From: Zoroaster sp. YZ-2022
Lineage: Eukaryota; Echinodermata; Asteroidea; Forcipulatida; Zoroasteridae
DNA: 64,000 nucleotides
Assembly (NCBI GenBank): GCA_029582265.1
Contig: CM055823.1
Span: forward strand, 27,672,728 to 27,736,727
Reading direction: 5' to 3'
Shown here: piece after piece, positions 41,048-52,616 of the stretch
Position numbering within the stretch: the stretch's first letter is position 1
Layout: each line of letters opens with the position of its first letter
Notes under the pieces: generated by a model
Told to the model about the DNA's origin: nothing
Databases searched by the model: none
The model's input: only the letters and a program-made list of their open reading frames with translations
Translations under genes and position numbers: made by a program

Positions 41048-41264
41048 CTACCTGTGAGGGCAGAGTTGGTTGTTGTGTTTGATTAGCCCTATATGCACCG
41101 AAATGGCAGCAATTGAGCTGTATACTCCCCCAGGGAGCTGAGATGGTTTCAGGAATGATTTATGAGCCTGATGAGCAGGGGTAATAATATAATGCGCCTT
41201 GAGCACCAGTTTGGTGGATACGTGCGCTATATAAATCCACATTATCATTATTATTATTATTAAG
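41048..41264 (+). mobile_element. SINE family A, 5'-truncated
   Basis: The head is missing. It starts TACCTGTGAGGGCAGAGTTG and runs to GTGCGCTATATAAATCCAC and (ATT)n. Confidence 0.88.
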
Positions 41265-41533
41265 GACAAAGCTGAAAAAACACATAGCCAAGGGATAACG
41301 GTTCCTATACATGTCAGGCCCGTGATTTCTCAGGATTTTTTACAAATCTCCCTTTGCCTCAAAATGATCTTGAAAGAATAGAAGTAGCCACCAAGGAAAG
41401 AAAGAAGCAGCCTGTATTTTGTCCAAACCTCTAGTTTCTTGTTTGTGGGGATGCGGAGAGTCTGTAAATCCTCCAAAATCATTCAGGAGGTTCAGGGGGA
41501 CTTTGTCCTCCAGACCAAAGGGAGACCCAGGCC

Positions 41534-42214
41534 CAGTGGCGTAGCTAGCGGGGGGGCAGGGGGGGCGGCCGCCCCCCTGGCTCCAGTTCCAGAATAAGTG
41601 GGCCCCCCTAACACATGCGAATTTTTTTCACATGCTTATGGGACTGACTGACGGGCCCACCAGCAGGCAGGACTATACAGGCAGGGCCGGATTTAGACCT
41701 TGAGGGGCCCGGGGCACTTCAGGTTCGGGGGCCCCTCGACATAGAAATTAAATTACATGACAAATAAAAAATGAACTAAAATGAATGATAAACCGCATTT
41801 CTTCGAAAAAAATATAAAACTAATTTTATAATTATTACATTTTTTTTATAAAGGAAGTCCTTAGTCTGGGGGCCCTCTGGCAGGGGGGCCCGGGGCAATT
41901 GCCCCCTTTGCCCCCTTATAAATCCGGCCCTGTATACAGGGCCGCTTTTACATAAGGGCAAAAGGGTAGTTGCCCACGGCCCCAGGTAAAGAGGGGGGCC
42001 CTAAAAATCTGTACAGTAATTTTTTTATAACCCGCGATTAATCAAAATCCAATGGCTTAATATGCATGTAGAAGGTATATAGCAGCACTAACACTTTTTC
42101 CGGATAACAATTAAGAAGTCGGTGTCATTGATTGGTGGGCCCCCTGGGATCCAATTCGCCCCCCCCCCCTTCCCCTCCCCTTGCCCCTGGCGAACATAGC
42201 CAGCTACGCCACTG
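41534..42214. mobile_element. hAT-like element (CAGTGGCGTAGC) with 8-bp target duplication
   Basis: Starts CAGTGGCGTAGCTAGCG, ends CCAGCTACGCCACTG. Duplication CCCAGGCC at 41526-41533 and 42215-42222. It carries the second insertion at 41682-41932. No transposase. Confidence 0.92.
41682..41932. mobile_element. hAT-like element (CAGGGCCGGATTTA) nested in the previous one
   Basis: Starts CAGGGCCGGATTTAGACC, ends TATAAATCCGGCCCTG. Duplication TATACAGG at 41674-41681 and 41933-41940. 251 bp, GC-rich, non-coding. Confidence 0.92.
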
Positions 42215-42861
42215 CCCAGGCCCGGTACCCATTTTTCAGGTTTTTAACTTTGGTCAAATCACACCCCTGACATGTAGAGTGCTTGTGGGTATATGCAAGA
42301 CAGTCTTAATATGTCGCATTATAAGCCAGAATTAAAAACTTGAATGTACATGTACTTTTTTTTTCTGAGCAAGAGGTTTTAAAGAGGTGTTTTTAATGTC
42401 AGTGCCATGGATGGTCCACTGCTCTCTATTTTACTGACTGGATCGAGAAGATGATGCACTTCCATTCACAGCCACTGGAAGCCATATTGGTGCTCACACT
42501 AACCATGGTTAACAATGTGCATTCCTTTGTATAGTGGAGTACCAACATGGCCCAGCGGTGGATACCTTTTATTTGTTAGGAAACCATTAGGCAACCCACT
42601 ATGCAGTCATAATAGAGCTATATTGGAGTACCAACATGGCCCTGTAGTGGATGCCTTTGTTACTCCTCAATAGGCAACTCTATTCAGTCACAATAATAGA
42701 GATCATGGACAGGACATCACCTATACTAAATAGCACCCTCTGTCAGTCAAACTGACACGTACATGTATTTAGCTGTATTGTTAACAGCAGGCAATATGCA
42801 GTTTTACACTTTTCTTTTGGCTTCAACTCCACATTGAGAGCCGATGTCACAGGTTGGTTGT

Positions 42862-43060
42862 TTAACCCTTATACTACTACAAGGGTCAAAAATCAGTCAA
42901 AATGTTTATACTTGCCAAGGTATATCTAGTGCACTTAAAAGTATAAAAAAAAAACTCAAACCTTACATGTAGTAAGTACATTTACAGGTCAAAATGAGTT
43001 GACCGGTTTTGACCTCTGTAGCTACTTGCCACTAAAGTGCAGCAATAGTAGGAGGGTTAA
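42862..43060. mobile_element. TTAA-flanked MITE (CCCTTATACT)
   Basis: TTAACCCTTATACTACTAC at the left, AATAGTAGGAGGGTTAA at the right, TTAA at both edges. 199 bp. Related by its ends to 6347-6718 and 14489-14865. Confidence 0.7.
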
Positions 43061-44580
43061 TGTACATGTACATGTATGTATATCTTGATTCAAAGAAAAT
43101 AAGCAAATTTTTTTTGGAACATGTACCTTTCCGTTAAAGTCATCTCTACAGATATACATGTAATATTTGTGTGCTGGTTCTGAGAAGAATCTGGTTTTAC
43201 AACTTCATATTTCGATCGTTGAATACTGATCAAAATGTGGGTTCTTTTCAATACAACTTATGTATCACATTATCCGACTAAACTCGCACTTAAATGTACC
43301 ATTATTGTCAGTCTGTTAAATATTTGTCAAGACAGTATGTTTGGAGAATGCTATGATTTTTTTGTCATTAAAAAAATGTTTATTTGCCAAGTCATGTTTC
43401 TTGTGTTTTGTTTCATCGTTAAGACTAACGGACAAGAAAACAAGTTTACACAATAATTGCTCATGGTTTTTTTACTGGGTCTTTAGATGGGGGATTTGGT
43501 GTGCAGAGAAGGGATAAATATCCTAGCAACAAGAGTCCATAGAAATAAGACAATTAAACATCATGTACATTTTTTTTTCGTTTATTTTTTACTCCCATGA
43601 AGATTTTCTCAACATATTCAGGTTTTATTCTCTGTAACAATTAATGGTGTTAGAGGCAACTAATACTAGTAGTCACTTTGTGATCTAGGTTTGAAACATA
43701 CAGGTATATTACGACCATATGAAATAACATGCTTCAACAGTGAAGATGTGCGACATTTGATGTATTCATTTTGATTTGTCGTTCAGCAAACTTGATTAGA
43801 AGCACTGCTTATACTTGGCATTTCTGAATTGAATTTCAACCCCTAGGTAATGCTTCGTTGTCTTTTAGTGACCAGGATTCACTGCATGTCAATGAAAAAA
43901 CATAACGGGGGAGTTTTTTTTTTTTATATAGTGTGTATATATCAAGTGACTAGAGGCGTTTAAAACTACAAAACGTCGACAATTTAATATAGCAATTAAG
44001 TATTAAAAGCTATTGTGATAGACCCAATGTACCCACCCATGGTTTGATAGAAATGGTTTCGTAATCCAGAGAAATTTAGCTTATACACAGACTTTATGAA
44101 GTACACTGCAAAACCTTAAAACAGCTCTTTATAGATGAGAATGCAGTAATTCCTAATATTTCTTTAAAAGTTGATCATGTGTATTAGTAAAGCACTTGTG
44201 TTGAATTTTGTTTTGGGAAACTTGCAAGTAGTAACAATTAAGGTATTATTTTTTTTATTGTTATATCTACTATGATTACACCTATGCCTCTGTCTTGTGG
44301 CTGTATTGAGCCGATCAAACTGACCAAGTCACCTGCTTATCAATGAATCAACACAATTAACTTGTTGATGACTTGTTGGATAAGCAAATTAATACTCGTT
44401 GACAAATTAATACTCGTTAACTCACAAATGGATTGCGGATATCAATGCGAGATAATTTGCTCATCCACTAAACCATTCAACAAGAAACTAGTTGATCCAC
44501 AAGTGAATTTGTCATGCTGTTTCAGTGAATCCACTAGCTGGCTAACAAGGACATCTGGCCGGCCCCGAGTGGTCATCCGT
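43061..44580. other. Ferritin 1 3' flank, candidate poly(A) signal
   Basis: Minus-strand AATAAA (plus TTTATT) at 44254-44259 would give a 3' untranslated region of about 320 bases. A degraded Penelope-like block with GAGAAGAATCTGG and TTTCGATCGTTG lies near 43180-43225. Nothing else is recognised. Confidence 0.4.
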
Positions 44581-44724
44581 CTAGGATTCATCCAGAGACT
44601 CTTTGTCGTACATGTACTCCCCAAGGCCTGGTCCAGTTCGGGCCAGCTGAGTCAGGTGGTCTCCCAACTCCTTGATAGCCTCCACTTGCTCGGTCAGGTA
44701 GTTAGCCTCAATCCAGTCGCACAT
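44581..44724 (-). CDS. Ferritin 1 exon 3
   Basis: The acceptor (minus strand) is TTTAAATTGCAG. It encodes [40 protein letters not shown] and KESLDES, stop TAG at 44583-44581. It holds the ferroxidase glutamine (LTEQ) and the C-terminal helices. Confidence 0.97.
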   Translation of the reverse strand: MCDWIEANYLTEQVEAIKELGDHLTQLARTGPGLGEYMYDKESLDES

Positions 44725-47348
44725 CTGCAATTTAAAGAAATCAGATAAATACAAGGTTGTCTGGGTTTTGTTAAAGTCAAGCCAAATTCCGTTTGATGTA
44801 TTACTGACATCTCCAAGAAAGGAGTGGGGGGAGGCAACTAACCCATTTGTATCGCTGTGTTAATTTGCCACACTATATGCTCCCCGCTCCTTAAAAAAAA
44901 AAAAGTTGGATTGATAACAGTTCAAATTATTTGCATAGCAAGTTCTGTAAAATCAATACACCAACCAAATTTTGAAGCAAAATATATCAAGCCAGAACCA
45001 GGGTTAAGGGAAGGCATTTAAAAAGCACAAAATAAAGCAATTTTTGTCAGTTCATATTTTAACCACATTGACCTGTCACTGTTTTCTGCCACTGCCCCAA
45101 AGGCAAACTATTTGGAAATTTGTGAAGTATTTTTTATCATTCTTCATGTGTTTAATTTGAAGTGATCGGATTAGGCATTGCCGTGTTCACAAGATTGTGC
45201 CATGACAGGTCAATCAGAAGTATTACAAACTTTATATACCTGGCAAATATATATATATTTAAAAAAAAAAAAATTTTTTTTTTAAATGGGTAGCAGGCCT
45301 AGGTCTCCCTTTAGTCTAGAGGACAAAGCCCCTGAACCTCCTGGATGTTTAATCTCCACATCCCAACATACAAGGTCTGGACACAACACAGGCTACTTCT
45401 TTCTTTCCATGGTGGCAACTTTTCAGATTTGTAAAAAAAAAAAATCATAAGTCTGACCTGGGCATCGCCTTTGCTGGAAGCCAAAGCGTGAAGATCCAGC
45501 AGGGCTTGGTTGACGTGCTTCTCCAGGGCCAGAGCTGCCTGCATGCCTTCTTTCAGAGTCCCCCAGCAATCCTTCTCAGGCTTCTTGATGTCCTGAAGCA
45601 CGATGGTACCCCCACGCTGGTTCTGGAACTTCATCAGCTTCATGGCGTGCTCACGTTCCTCATCGGATGCCTTCTTGAAGTACTTATGGGCCCCTGGGAG
45701 AGCGACGGTGGTGTTGTCATAGTGGTAGGCCTGTTCAGATAGAAAACAAGAATTACTATAAATAAAAAAAAAACATGGGCTTGATAAATATAGGTTGGTA
45801 CAGTTCTGCAATAATTAGTACTAGACTAGCTATAGATTTTATTGGCTATAAAGTATGTAATTGTACATCATGTGCAATAATAACTACATGTGCAATCAAG
45901 TAATCAATTAACATTTCTGCACAATTTAGAAAAAGAAAAAAAATGCATCACGATCAGAGCAGACTTTCAACAGGGCACAGAATCAATGTCCTAGTCTAAG
46001 ATTAACAAACGGTGATTAAAAATTACTGGCTCATTTATGCAGTAGCAACAGTAATATGATCTTATCATGTGGGGTATTATTTGTAACCAGTACTTTGATT
46101 CCATGCCTTGTTGATCGTGATGATATTGCCCCTTTAACTTGCATTTTTGCGCAAAGGTTTCAAACCACTGGTTTGTGGGTTATCTCTTTTTCCTACTTAT
46201 AATTACATGTTTTTGTTTGTTTCTTCATTGGCAATTTACCAATTAAAAAGAGAATGCTGGAAAATGCCCATAAACATAATGGTAAACACACTAGTGAAAG
46301 ATTGTTAAGGGACCTTTGTCATAAAACTCTGGATAGCTAACAAAAACAATAATCGGTGCCAACTCTGGCCTAGTCTTTATCTGATAAAAAGATTGCGCTT
46401 TGAAAACAAACATGACAGTATGATAAGTGAATTTAAAACGCTAACTCAATACAAATTATAGTACTATACAAATTAAGTCACAAACATGCGACAAACACAA
46501 ATTGCTACAAACATGTTTGATCGCGCATGATACTTGCCAAAAGTTTAAAGCCTCACAAAATGTATATTATCTCACATTATCTGCACACAAATATAACATT
46601 CTGCAAAATTGGAAGAATTACTCGGAACATACATGTGCAAAACACTTGTAGGGCCCCTACCTTTTGTTTAAAAAAAAAAGAAAGATATTCCAAGAGTCCA
46701 TAGAAATCGTTAGTCATTTGTGATGACATGGTGGCAATTTCCCATGACCACGAATCCCAGAAGGTATGCAAATTTCATTACTGTATTTATCTCAACAGGC
46801 CACACAGAATCGATGACAAGTGTTCTGTCAGGCGTTTCTAATTCTATACAAACAGAATCCTCTGCATGCAGCCTAGCTAGGTGAAAGGGCAATCGTGATC
46901 ATGACGCACCACTTTTATGCAACCATCCATGCGTGAATGTCGATCGTAAACATCACGAGATCTATCACGTGACTAGGTAGGGCGGAATTACACAATGGCA
47001 GGTGACTGCTGTGCATTGTTGCCGCCTTTTCCGTTTTCCTGGATATATTTTCATTATATCTTTTTACCCTCTTTCAAAATCATATTTAACACTGAAATAT
47101 TCACCAAATTTATGTACATACTTTAAAGGTCATCACTAAAAACTAAATACAGGCTCAAACAAAATACAAAAGGTTGAAAATTGAACGCAAATAATTAGAA
47201 ATCGGACGTAAAAAAATGGAGTGGGAAAAGTACTGAGTAAAACACTTACCATAGACAAGTACGTGTACGACGCATACAATTCGAGGTTGATCTGCTTGTT
47301 GACACCAGCCTCGCTTGCCTCATGGTAATTCTGACGAATGTTTGCCAT
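44581..47348 (-). CDS. Ferritin 1, H-type cytosolic iron-storage subunit
   Basis: Exons 47348-47250, 45730-45458 and 44724-44581; both introns are phase 0 and GT-AG. The product is 171 residues, standard for the family, without a signal peptide, so cytosolic. All H-type ferroxidase ligands are present: E23 and Y30 in exon 1, E58 and H61 in EEREH, E103, and Q137 in exon 3 (human E27, Y34, E62, H65, E107, Q141). Ferritin assembles as a 24-mer, oxidises Fe(II) and stores Fe(III). The ATG follows a 5' leader holding an iron-responsive element (47425-47464) behind a TATA box, so translation is likely repressed when iron is low. The paralogue at 56966-60973 shares both intron positions. Intron 1 holds a MITE, intron 2 a dispersed repeat. 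Confidence 0.97.
45285..45445 (-). repeat. Dispersed repeat family R fragment in ferritin 1 intron 2
   Basis: Minus-strand piece with CCTCCTGGATGTTTAATC, GACACAACACAGGCTACTTC and GGTAGCAGGCCTAGGTCTCC. It ends within 15 bases of the exon 2 donor. Confidence 0.75.
45458..45730 (-). CDS. Ferritin 1 exon 2
   Basis: The acceptor is ATCTGAACAG and the donor GTCAGAC. 91 codons with [35 protein letters not shown] and [16 protein letters not shown]: the helix B ferroxidase EEREH and helix C. Confidence 0.98.
45945..46137. mobile_element. TTAA-type palindromic MITE, left-truncated, in ferritin 1 intron 1
   Basis: Starts inside the terminus (CATCACGATCAGAGCAGAC) and ends GTGATGATATTGCCCCTTT. Confidence 0.75.
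47250..47348 (-). CDS. Ferritin 1 exon 1
   Basis: ATG at 47348-47346. 33 codons: [33 protein letters not shown]. The donor is GTAAGTG at 47249. It carries the first ferroxidase ligands (E23, Y30). The next upstream ATG is out of context, and the start matches the family start. Confidence 0.97.
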
Positions 47349-47424
47349 CTTGTCACTTGATTTGGTGGTTCTTTTCTAACTTTGGAGTAGGAAAGTCTAG
47401 AAAATAAAGATTTCTGATGAAACA

Positions 47425-47464
47425 GAACTGCTTGGTTTCGACACTGCGAACGCACAAACAACTC
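47425..47464 (-). promoter_or_regulatory. Iron-responsive element in the ferritin 1 5' leader
   Basis: Reading the minus strand: a 10-bp lower stem GAGTTGTTTG with CAAGCAGTTC (two G-U pairs among Watson-Crick pairs), the ferritin-type TGC/C internal bulge, an upper stem GTTCG with CGAAA (the lowest pair is G-A), and the six-base loop CAGTGT. This fits the CAGUGN loop and bulged C bound by iron regulatory proteins. It lies 77 bases before the ATG and a few bases from the predicted cap site. Confidence 0.9.
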
Positions 47465-47494
47465 CGAACTATGCAATTTTAACTGCGCACTGCG

Positions 47495-47502
47495 CTTTTA
47501 TA
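47495..47502 (-). promoter_or_regulatory. TATA box of ferritin 1
   Basis: TATAAAAG on the minus strand. A cap site about 30 bases downstream would fall near 47470, placing the iron-responsive element next to the cap, as in known ferritin mRNAs. Confidence 0.75.
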
Positions 47503-48486
47503 GAAGGATGGTGGCTGTTACTATAACCAAACTTACTCCTCCTAATTACTTGTAATCATTGATTTGTTTAACATTTAACAAAAGATAAACTTACTTGTTT
47601 AGTTATAATAAATACAGTATATCACCTTTTAATTGTAAATCTTGTAACTATCTGCAAGAAATTATAACAAAAATAGGTTTTAATTGTATAAAACATGCTT
47701 TAATTAAGATTGTTTTCCAATACCAATAATAGCGCGGTATAGTTGATAAACTGCAATATCATTGGCGGTCCCGGATCCCGTGACCGTGATTAACATATGT
47801 ATGACCTCACAAGTTATTTTTAGTGCACTTTTTGGTCTAGAATATTCTATTGGACATCGGGCCTGGGTACGGGTGGGGTGCAAGTTTTAACTTGAGCAAT
47901 GTCGTAATTGTTATGAGAACAATAAAAGCATACGTCACTGGCTTCAGTGTAGAAAAGTTTCATTCAGATTAATTGTATTCATTCTTATGTGGAAATGGAT
48001 CACCATTGGGTGGGGGATAAGTTGATGATTCATTTTAGATTTGAATGTTTTCTCCAGTCGTGGTACACCATATTAATTGTCCTGAACTGAAATAACTTTT
48101 CAGAATTTACCATCTCAAAGCTAAGAAAGCCCATTTTAGATGGTAGTTCAGATTGTTATTATTTTTTGGGTAAACGAAAGTGGGAAACAATTTGTTGAGC
48201 CAACCTATCGTTCTTTTTCAGCCGATAGTTCTTTTAGACAACCCGTGGGAATGGGTGTACAATAACAAGTAAAGAAACATTACCGTGACACATAAACCGT
48301 AGTAGCTCAAGCGTAATTTTTGGCATACATTTCAGATAAGCTCAATGATGACTAACAATAATTCGGGTAAGAAACTGCCACTGGTGTTTTGAAACGGTGC
48401 TAGTTGGTAGGATTTTCGTCAATGAGTTTGTCTTTTAACTTTTTGTTTTTACCGACCAAATAAATAAATACAAATTAGGTTATGTA
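47503..48486. other. Upstream of ferritin 1, nothing recognised
   Basis: AT-rich, no exon or clear element. It may hold further ferritin promoter sequence; no site is identifiable by eye. Confidence 0.4.
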
Positions 48487-48702
48487 CAGCTGCGTAGCCA
48501 GGACTTTTTCAGTGGGGGGTGGGGGGGGGGGGCGTTACAAGGGGCATTGCTTTTCAGTGGGGGGGCCCAGGGGTATGGGTTTTTCCCTTTTATTGGGGGG
48601 CCACTATGAGGATTTTTCGTGGGGACAACCTGGGGGGGGGGGGGCACTGGAATTATTTGGGGGGACATGCCCCCCCCCAGGCCCCCCGTGGCTACGCCGC
48701 TG
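48487..48702. mobile_element. hAT-like element (CAGYKGCGTAGC) with 8-bp target duplication
   Basis: Starts CAGCTGCGTAGCCAGGAC, ends GTGGCTACGCCGCTG. GTTATGTA flanks at 48479-48486 and 48703-48710. Related to 41534-42214. G-rich interior. Confidence 0.9.
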
Positions 48703-50407
48703 GTTATGTACCGAGAAAACCTGGCAGCTAAAAAATAAATACACAAATAATTTACCCTCCCCTCTATCTCATTGTCTATACTGGGTGGAGGGAGAGGGAA
48801 TAACGGGATATTAATTAAATAAATGGACAATGCAAAGGCAACTGCAGACACAATTTTTTTTTTTCTTTCACTTCATCAAAATAATACTGATTTTTACATA
48901 AAGCCAGTTTCCATCGTGTTGAATGAGAAATTCAAACAAGATTGAGACCTTTCCCAAGCCATTATCCCAAGCCATTATATATGTAATGTTGGCTTAACTG
49001 CTTCTAAAAGTATCCTATCTATCTTTGAATCAAGATAAAGAACCAGTGAGAGACTGTATTCGATTTAAATTGTATTCATTCTTGTGTGAAAATGGATCAC
49101 TGGCCGGATGTTATTATTTTTTTAGATATCCATTGTTTGGACATGTTTTCTAGAAAGTGAAAACGTGTCAGGCAGATGTAATAATATCATCTCAGGATGT
49201 TTGGTACGATTACCATCATGAAACCAACTCGGCTTTCAGATTCTCTTCGTTCCGCTTTGGGCTATTACCAATGGTGAATGATGTACATCTCACAGGGGTG
49301 TGATTGGGCAGTTTTGAAAAATCCACGTAAATATTGCTAGGGATATTGGGGCCGCTGTTGTGAACAGCGCTGGGGTGAAATCTATAGTTCTGAGCGTTTG
49401 TTTTGCTTTCCTTTGTTGCTTAAAACCCTCTCGTGCGCAATGTCCTCATTTGAGGACGGATACAATTTGGTGTACTGTAGTCAAACCAATGGGGCTATCA
49501 ATACTTGTATTGAACCATTTCCTCATTATAAGGACACCTACAACTGTTTGTCGCCCTCATGTGGTTGATAGAAGTATATCAAGTTACAAGAAAGCACATT
49601 GCTCAATGCCTTCAGTGCACATTCTATATTGTTTGACATCCACAAGTTTCCACATAAAGTTTTCATCTTTTCTTCAAAGATCAGCAGGTAAGATTTTTTT
49701 ATTGATGAACATAGAACCTATAGAAACTACTTGTATATTTAGTTGTTTCATTTCATCTCAAATTTTTGAGGATTCCTTCGATTTATATGTGTCCTCATTT
49801 GAGCACATTGTGCAGTAATTACAATAAACAATGTATATGAACAGCGCCCTCATGTCCTTATATGCGAACACTGTGCAGTACATTGCTATTTGTTTATGTA
49901 CATTTTCATAGCGACATTCTTATTCAAATAATGAATTGAATGCAGAATAAATCTTCATTGAAAAAGTCTCAATAATGAGATTATTTTCTGAAATTGTTAT
50001 ATACTAGTGGGGAGGAAAAAATAGGTTTTCAAAGCAATACTGTAATGGATTTTGATCATAAATTCAATGTCAGTGAGAAGAGGGCCATGTTATCTTCCTT
50101 CAGTGTTTACGGTCTCATTACTGTATTATTCTCCGCATTTTGTCACAAAGCATTTCAGCTGTGCATTATAAATGAACACATTTTCAATAATAATTTTTTA
50201 ATAGTTTTTTCTTATTATTTTTTTATTTATTCATTTATTAATTTTATTAATCTTTTTAATTTTGCTCATGAAACAGTAAATTACATAATTGTTCTCTCTT
50301 TTTTGGACTTTGCAGTTTTGAGTTTATGATGCCTCGGCCATTAGATTGCATCGAATGTTCTGAATATCACTTGCTGATGGGGGTCAAGTTCCTTCAGACT
50401 CAGAAGG

Positions 50408-50530
50408 CCTGTCAAAACTGACAAGGAGAACCGTTGCCATGACTCAATATGCAAGAAAAGACCGCGCTTCCGATGTGGGAAATGCAGCGTCCCAGTCTGT
50501 CCCACATGTATGGAGCACTTTCATGCATAG
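50408..50530 (+). pseudogene. piggyBac transposase C-terminal zinc-binding domain, remnant
   Basis: 41 codons in frame to TAG: KTDKENRCHDSICKKRPRFR and CGKCSVPVCPTCMEHFHA. The C-x4-C ... C-x2-C ... C-x2-C ... H spacing resembles the cysteine-rich tail of piggyBac transposases. Upstream coding sequence has stops, and no DDD catalytic core was found. Confidence 0.65.
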
Positions 50531-50574
50531 ACCCTGACAACAACACCAATTTTGACAATTCAGCTCCAGCAACT

Positions 50575-50757
50575 CAAACATCAAAGATGATGTATATTTG
50601 TAATTACATTGTAGATACATGTATCACAGTACATAATTTTTTCCCCTGATGCTATCATTGTATATTGTTTGTATTCATGTTTTCTTTGTTTCGGCCTTGA
50701 GCGCCCAGCAGGGTGGATATGCGTGCTACAAATCTTTATTATTATTATTATTATTAT
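50575..50757 (+). mobile_element. LINE 3' end inside the piggyBac-like remnant
   Basis: AAGATGATGTATATTTGTAA, CGGCCTTGAGCGCCCAGCAG and GTGCTACAAATC(TTATTATT). It matches 63835-64000, where the preceding ORF2 end is still readable. Confidence 0.8.
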
Positions 50758-51330
50758 TTGACGAGGATTGGGGGGGGGGGGGTAAATGAGATGAAGGGGG
50801 TTGCAAATTATAACAACTTATTAGAGACACCATTTGCAAATTTTACATTGATTTTTATCTACCAATAACATTGCTCGAAATGGATGATATTGATCATTTT
50901 TGACAAGACTGAAAAAGGAGGGGGTGGGTTCAACACACCAAGAAAATGAAGCCTAAAAACCTGTTGTATTGATGTCACAATACTACCCTGACCACCATTT
51001 TGGTTGTCAATATATGTACCCAATACTATGTCATGTTCCACAATGGTCCGCATGCATAATGTACTCGCACTGCTTCAAACGCGCTCATATGATGCATGTA
51101 TATTGACTCCCAAAATGACGGATCAGTGGGTAATGACGTCATCTACATTGGGTCCATTCCCTTTGAAATTCAATTTTATGCAAGTACACTTTCACAATAT
51201 TGGTAAATATATTTGATAACTATTCCTCATCTTGAATAAACACTGCAGTATATTTATAATGATATAATTGCGTGCACATGTATTCTCTTGTTTCTTGTCA
51301 TTATTGCGCAGTGTCCTCAAATGAGGACAT

Positions 51331-52616
51331 GTAGATAACCAATTAACGAAATAAATTTTATTTATTTAAAAAAAAAATTTTGGTTAAAATAACCTATCTG
51401 ATATAAAAACCAAAAGTTGAATTTTTTTAACAACTTAGAAAATAATTTGCGCATGAGAGGGAAAATCCGGAGGATCACAACAATGCGATTTGTAAAAATC
51501 GGACAAATCACACCCCTGGAATCTCATATTATGGGAACAAAATTTGTGACTGGCTCTGGGAAAACCCTAAACTTGGACTCAATTTTCAAAAATGGCCTCC
51601 CAAATTTATCGTAAAAATTAACAATGTTCCCAACAACGTTTCAGGATTTTTCTTTTTTCCATCAAAATCTAGAGAAAATGCTCTATATGGCGACATGAAA
51701 CTGCTCCCTCAAACTGGTCCCTGTGGTCAGTTTTTGAACTTTTCATGGCTTTTACTCATTATGGTAAATGCCAAGAAGTTTCGGGTTTTGCCAGAGCGGG
51801 TCACATTTATGCCCCCAGATCCACCACTGGAGAAAGCAATGATTTGTTGCATCTGATGTATAATGACTGGCATTTTCACTCACTAATTGCAAAACTTCCT
51901 ATATCATATACTTCGTGAAGATCGTCTTTTCCTGAAGACGATCAGAGCATAACCTCCAGTTCTTTTCAGAACTAATTACTACTCAATTGAGAATTTCACA
52001 TGGTGTCACCGCAAACAGTCTTTACTTATCCTTTTCACCATACAAAGCTACAAATAATACAGATACAAATTTACACAAATACTATCATGTTGTTACCCAA
52101 ACAAAAGGAAAATAAAAGTTGATAAAATGAACACAGGCACTACATATAAGGGTCCAATTTCATAGAGCGGCCAAGCAAAAAATACTGCTTAGGAATTATT
52201 TCTGCTAAGCAATATTTAGATGAAAACCTATTGAAGCAATATACACTCACGGAATTTAAAAACGCATCAACTTATATTTCTCAATAAATATGTATAACTT
52301 ATATGCAGTGATAAATTGAAGCCATAATTGTACATAGCACTTTTATTGTGTCAGTATGATGTGAAAATTTGCGCTCATAAATTGTTAACCTATGTTCTTA
52401 TTTCTCACTGCAATAATCTGCTGTTGAAAAATATGTGAAATATTGGGATGATGCGTTTTTAAATTCCGTGAGTATACATTACATGACAATTTTGGCTGGT
52501 AACCTATTTGGCTGGTAACCTATTTGGCTGGTAACCTATTTTTGCTCAGCAAATTTGTGTTTTGCAGCTCAATGAAATTGGCCCCAGAAATAAAAAGAGA
52601 AAGGCTTCGGGCTTTA
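51331..52616. other. Intergenic, one Penelope-like fragment
   Basis: A fragment at 51917-52060 carries CTGAAGACGATCAGAGC and the CTCCAGTTCTTTTCAGAAC flank, but the GAAAC half is deleted. TGGCTGGTAACCTATT is tripled near 52490-52545. No gene is seen. Confidence 0.5.

Larger units (their letters stand above)
41313..42270 (+). repeat. Dispersed repeat family R, interrupted by nested hAT elements
   Basis: The left part ends at CCAAAGGGAGACCCAGGCC (41533). The right part resumes at CCCAGGCCCGGTACCC (42215) and ends CAAATCACACCCCTGAC. The 41534-42214 insert and its duplicated CCCAGGCC lie between. Confidence 0.85.
49420..51330 (+). mobile_element. piggyBac-like element, degraded
   Basis: The left edge reads TTAAAACCCTCTCGTGCGCA followed by ATGTCCTCATTTGAGGAC. 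Blocks with GTCCTCATTTGAG recur near 49790 and GCGCAGTGTCCTCAAATGAG near 51308. A cysteine-rich transposase C-terminus lies at 50408-50530. The rest of the frame is shattered, and a LINE end is inserted at about 50575. The right terminus is uncertain. Confidence 0.6.

Noticed and set aside
49994..50329. 111-codon ORF as an intact piggyBac transposase part
   Set aside because: AT-rich with no catalytic motif. Only the cysteine-rich end at 50408-50530 is recognisable.
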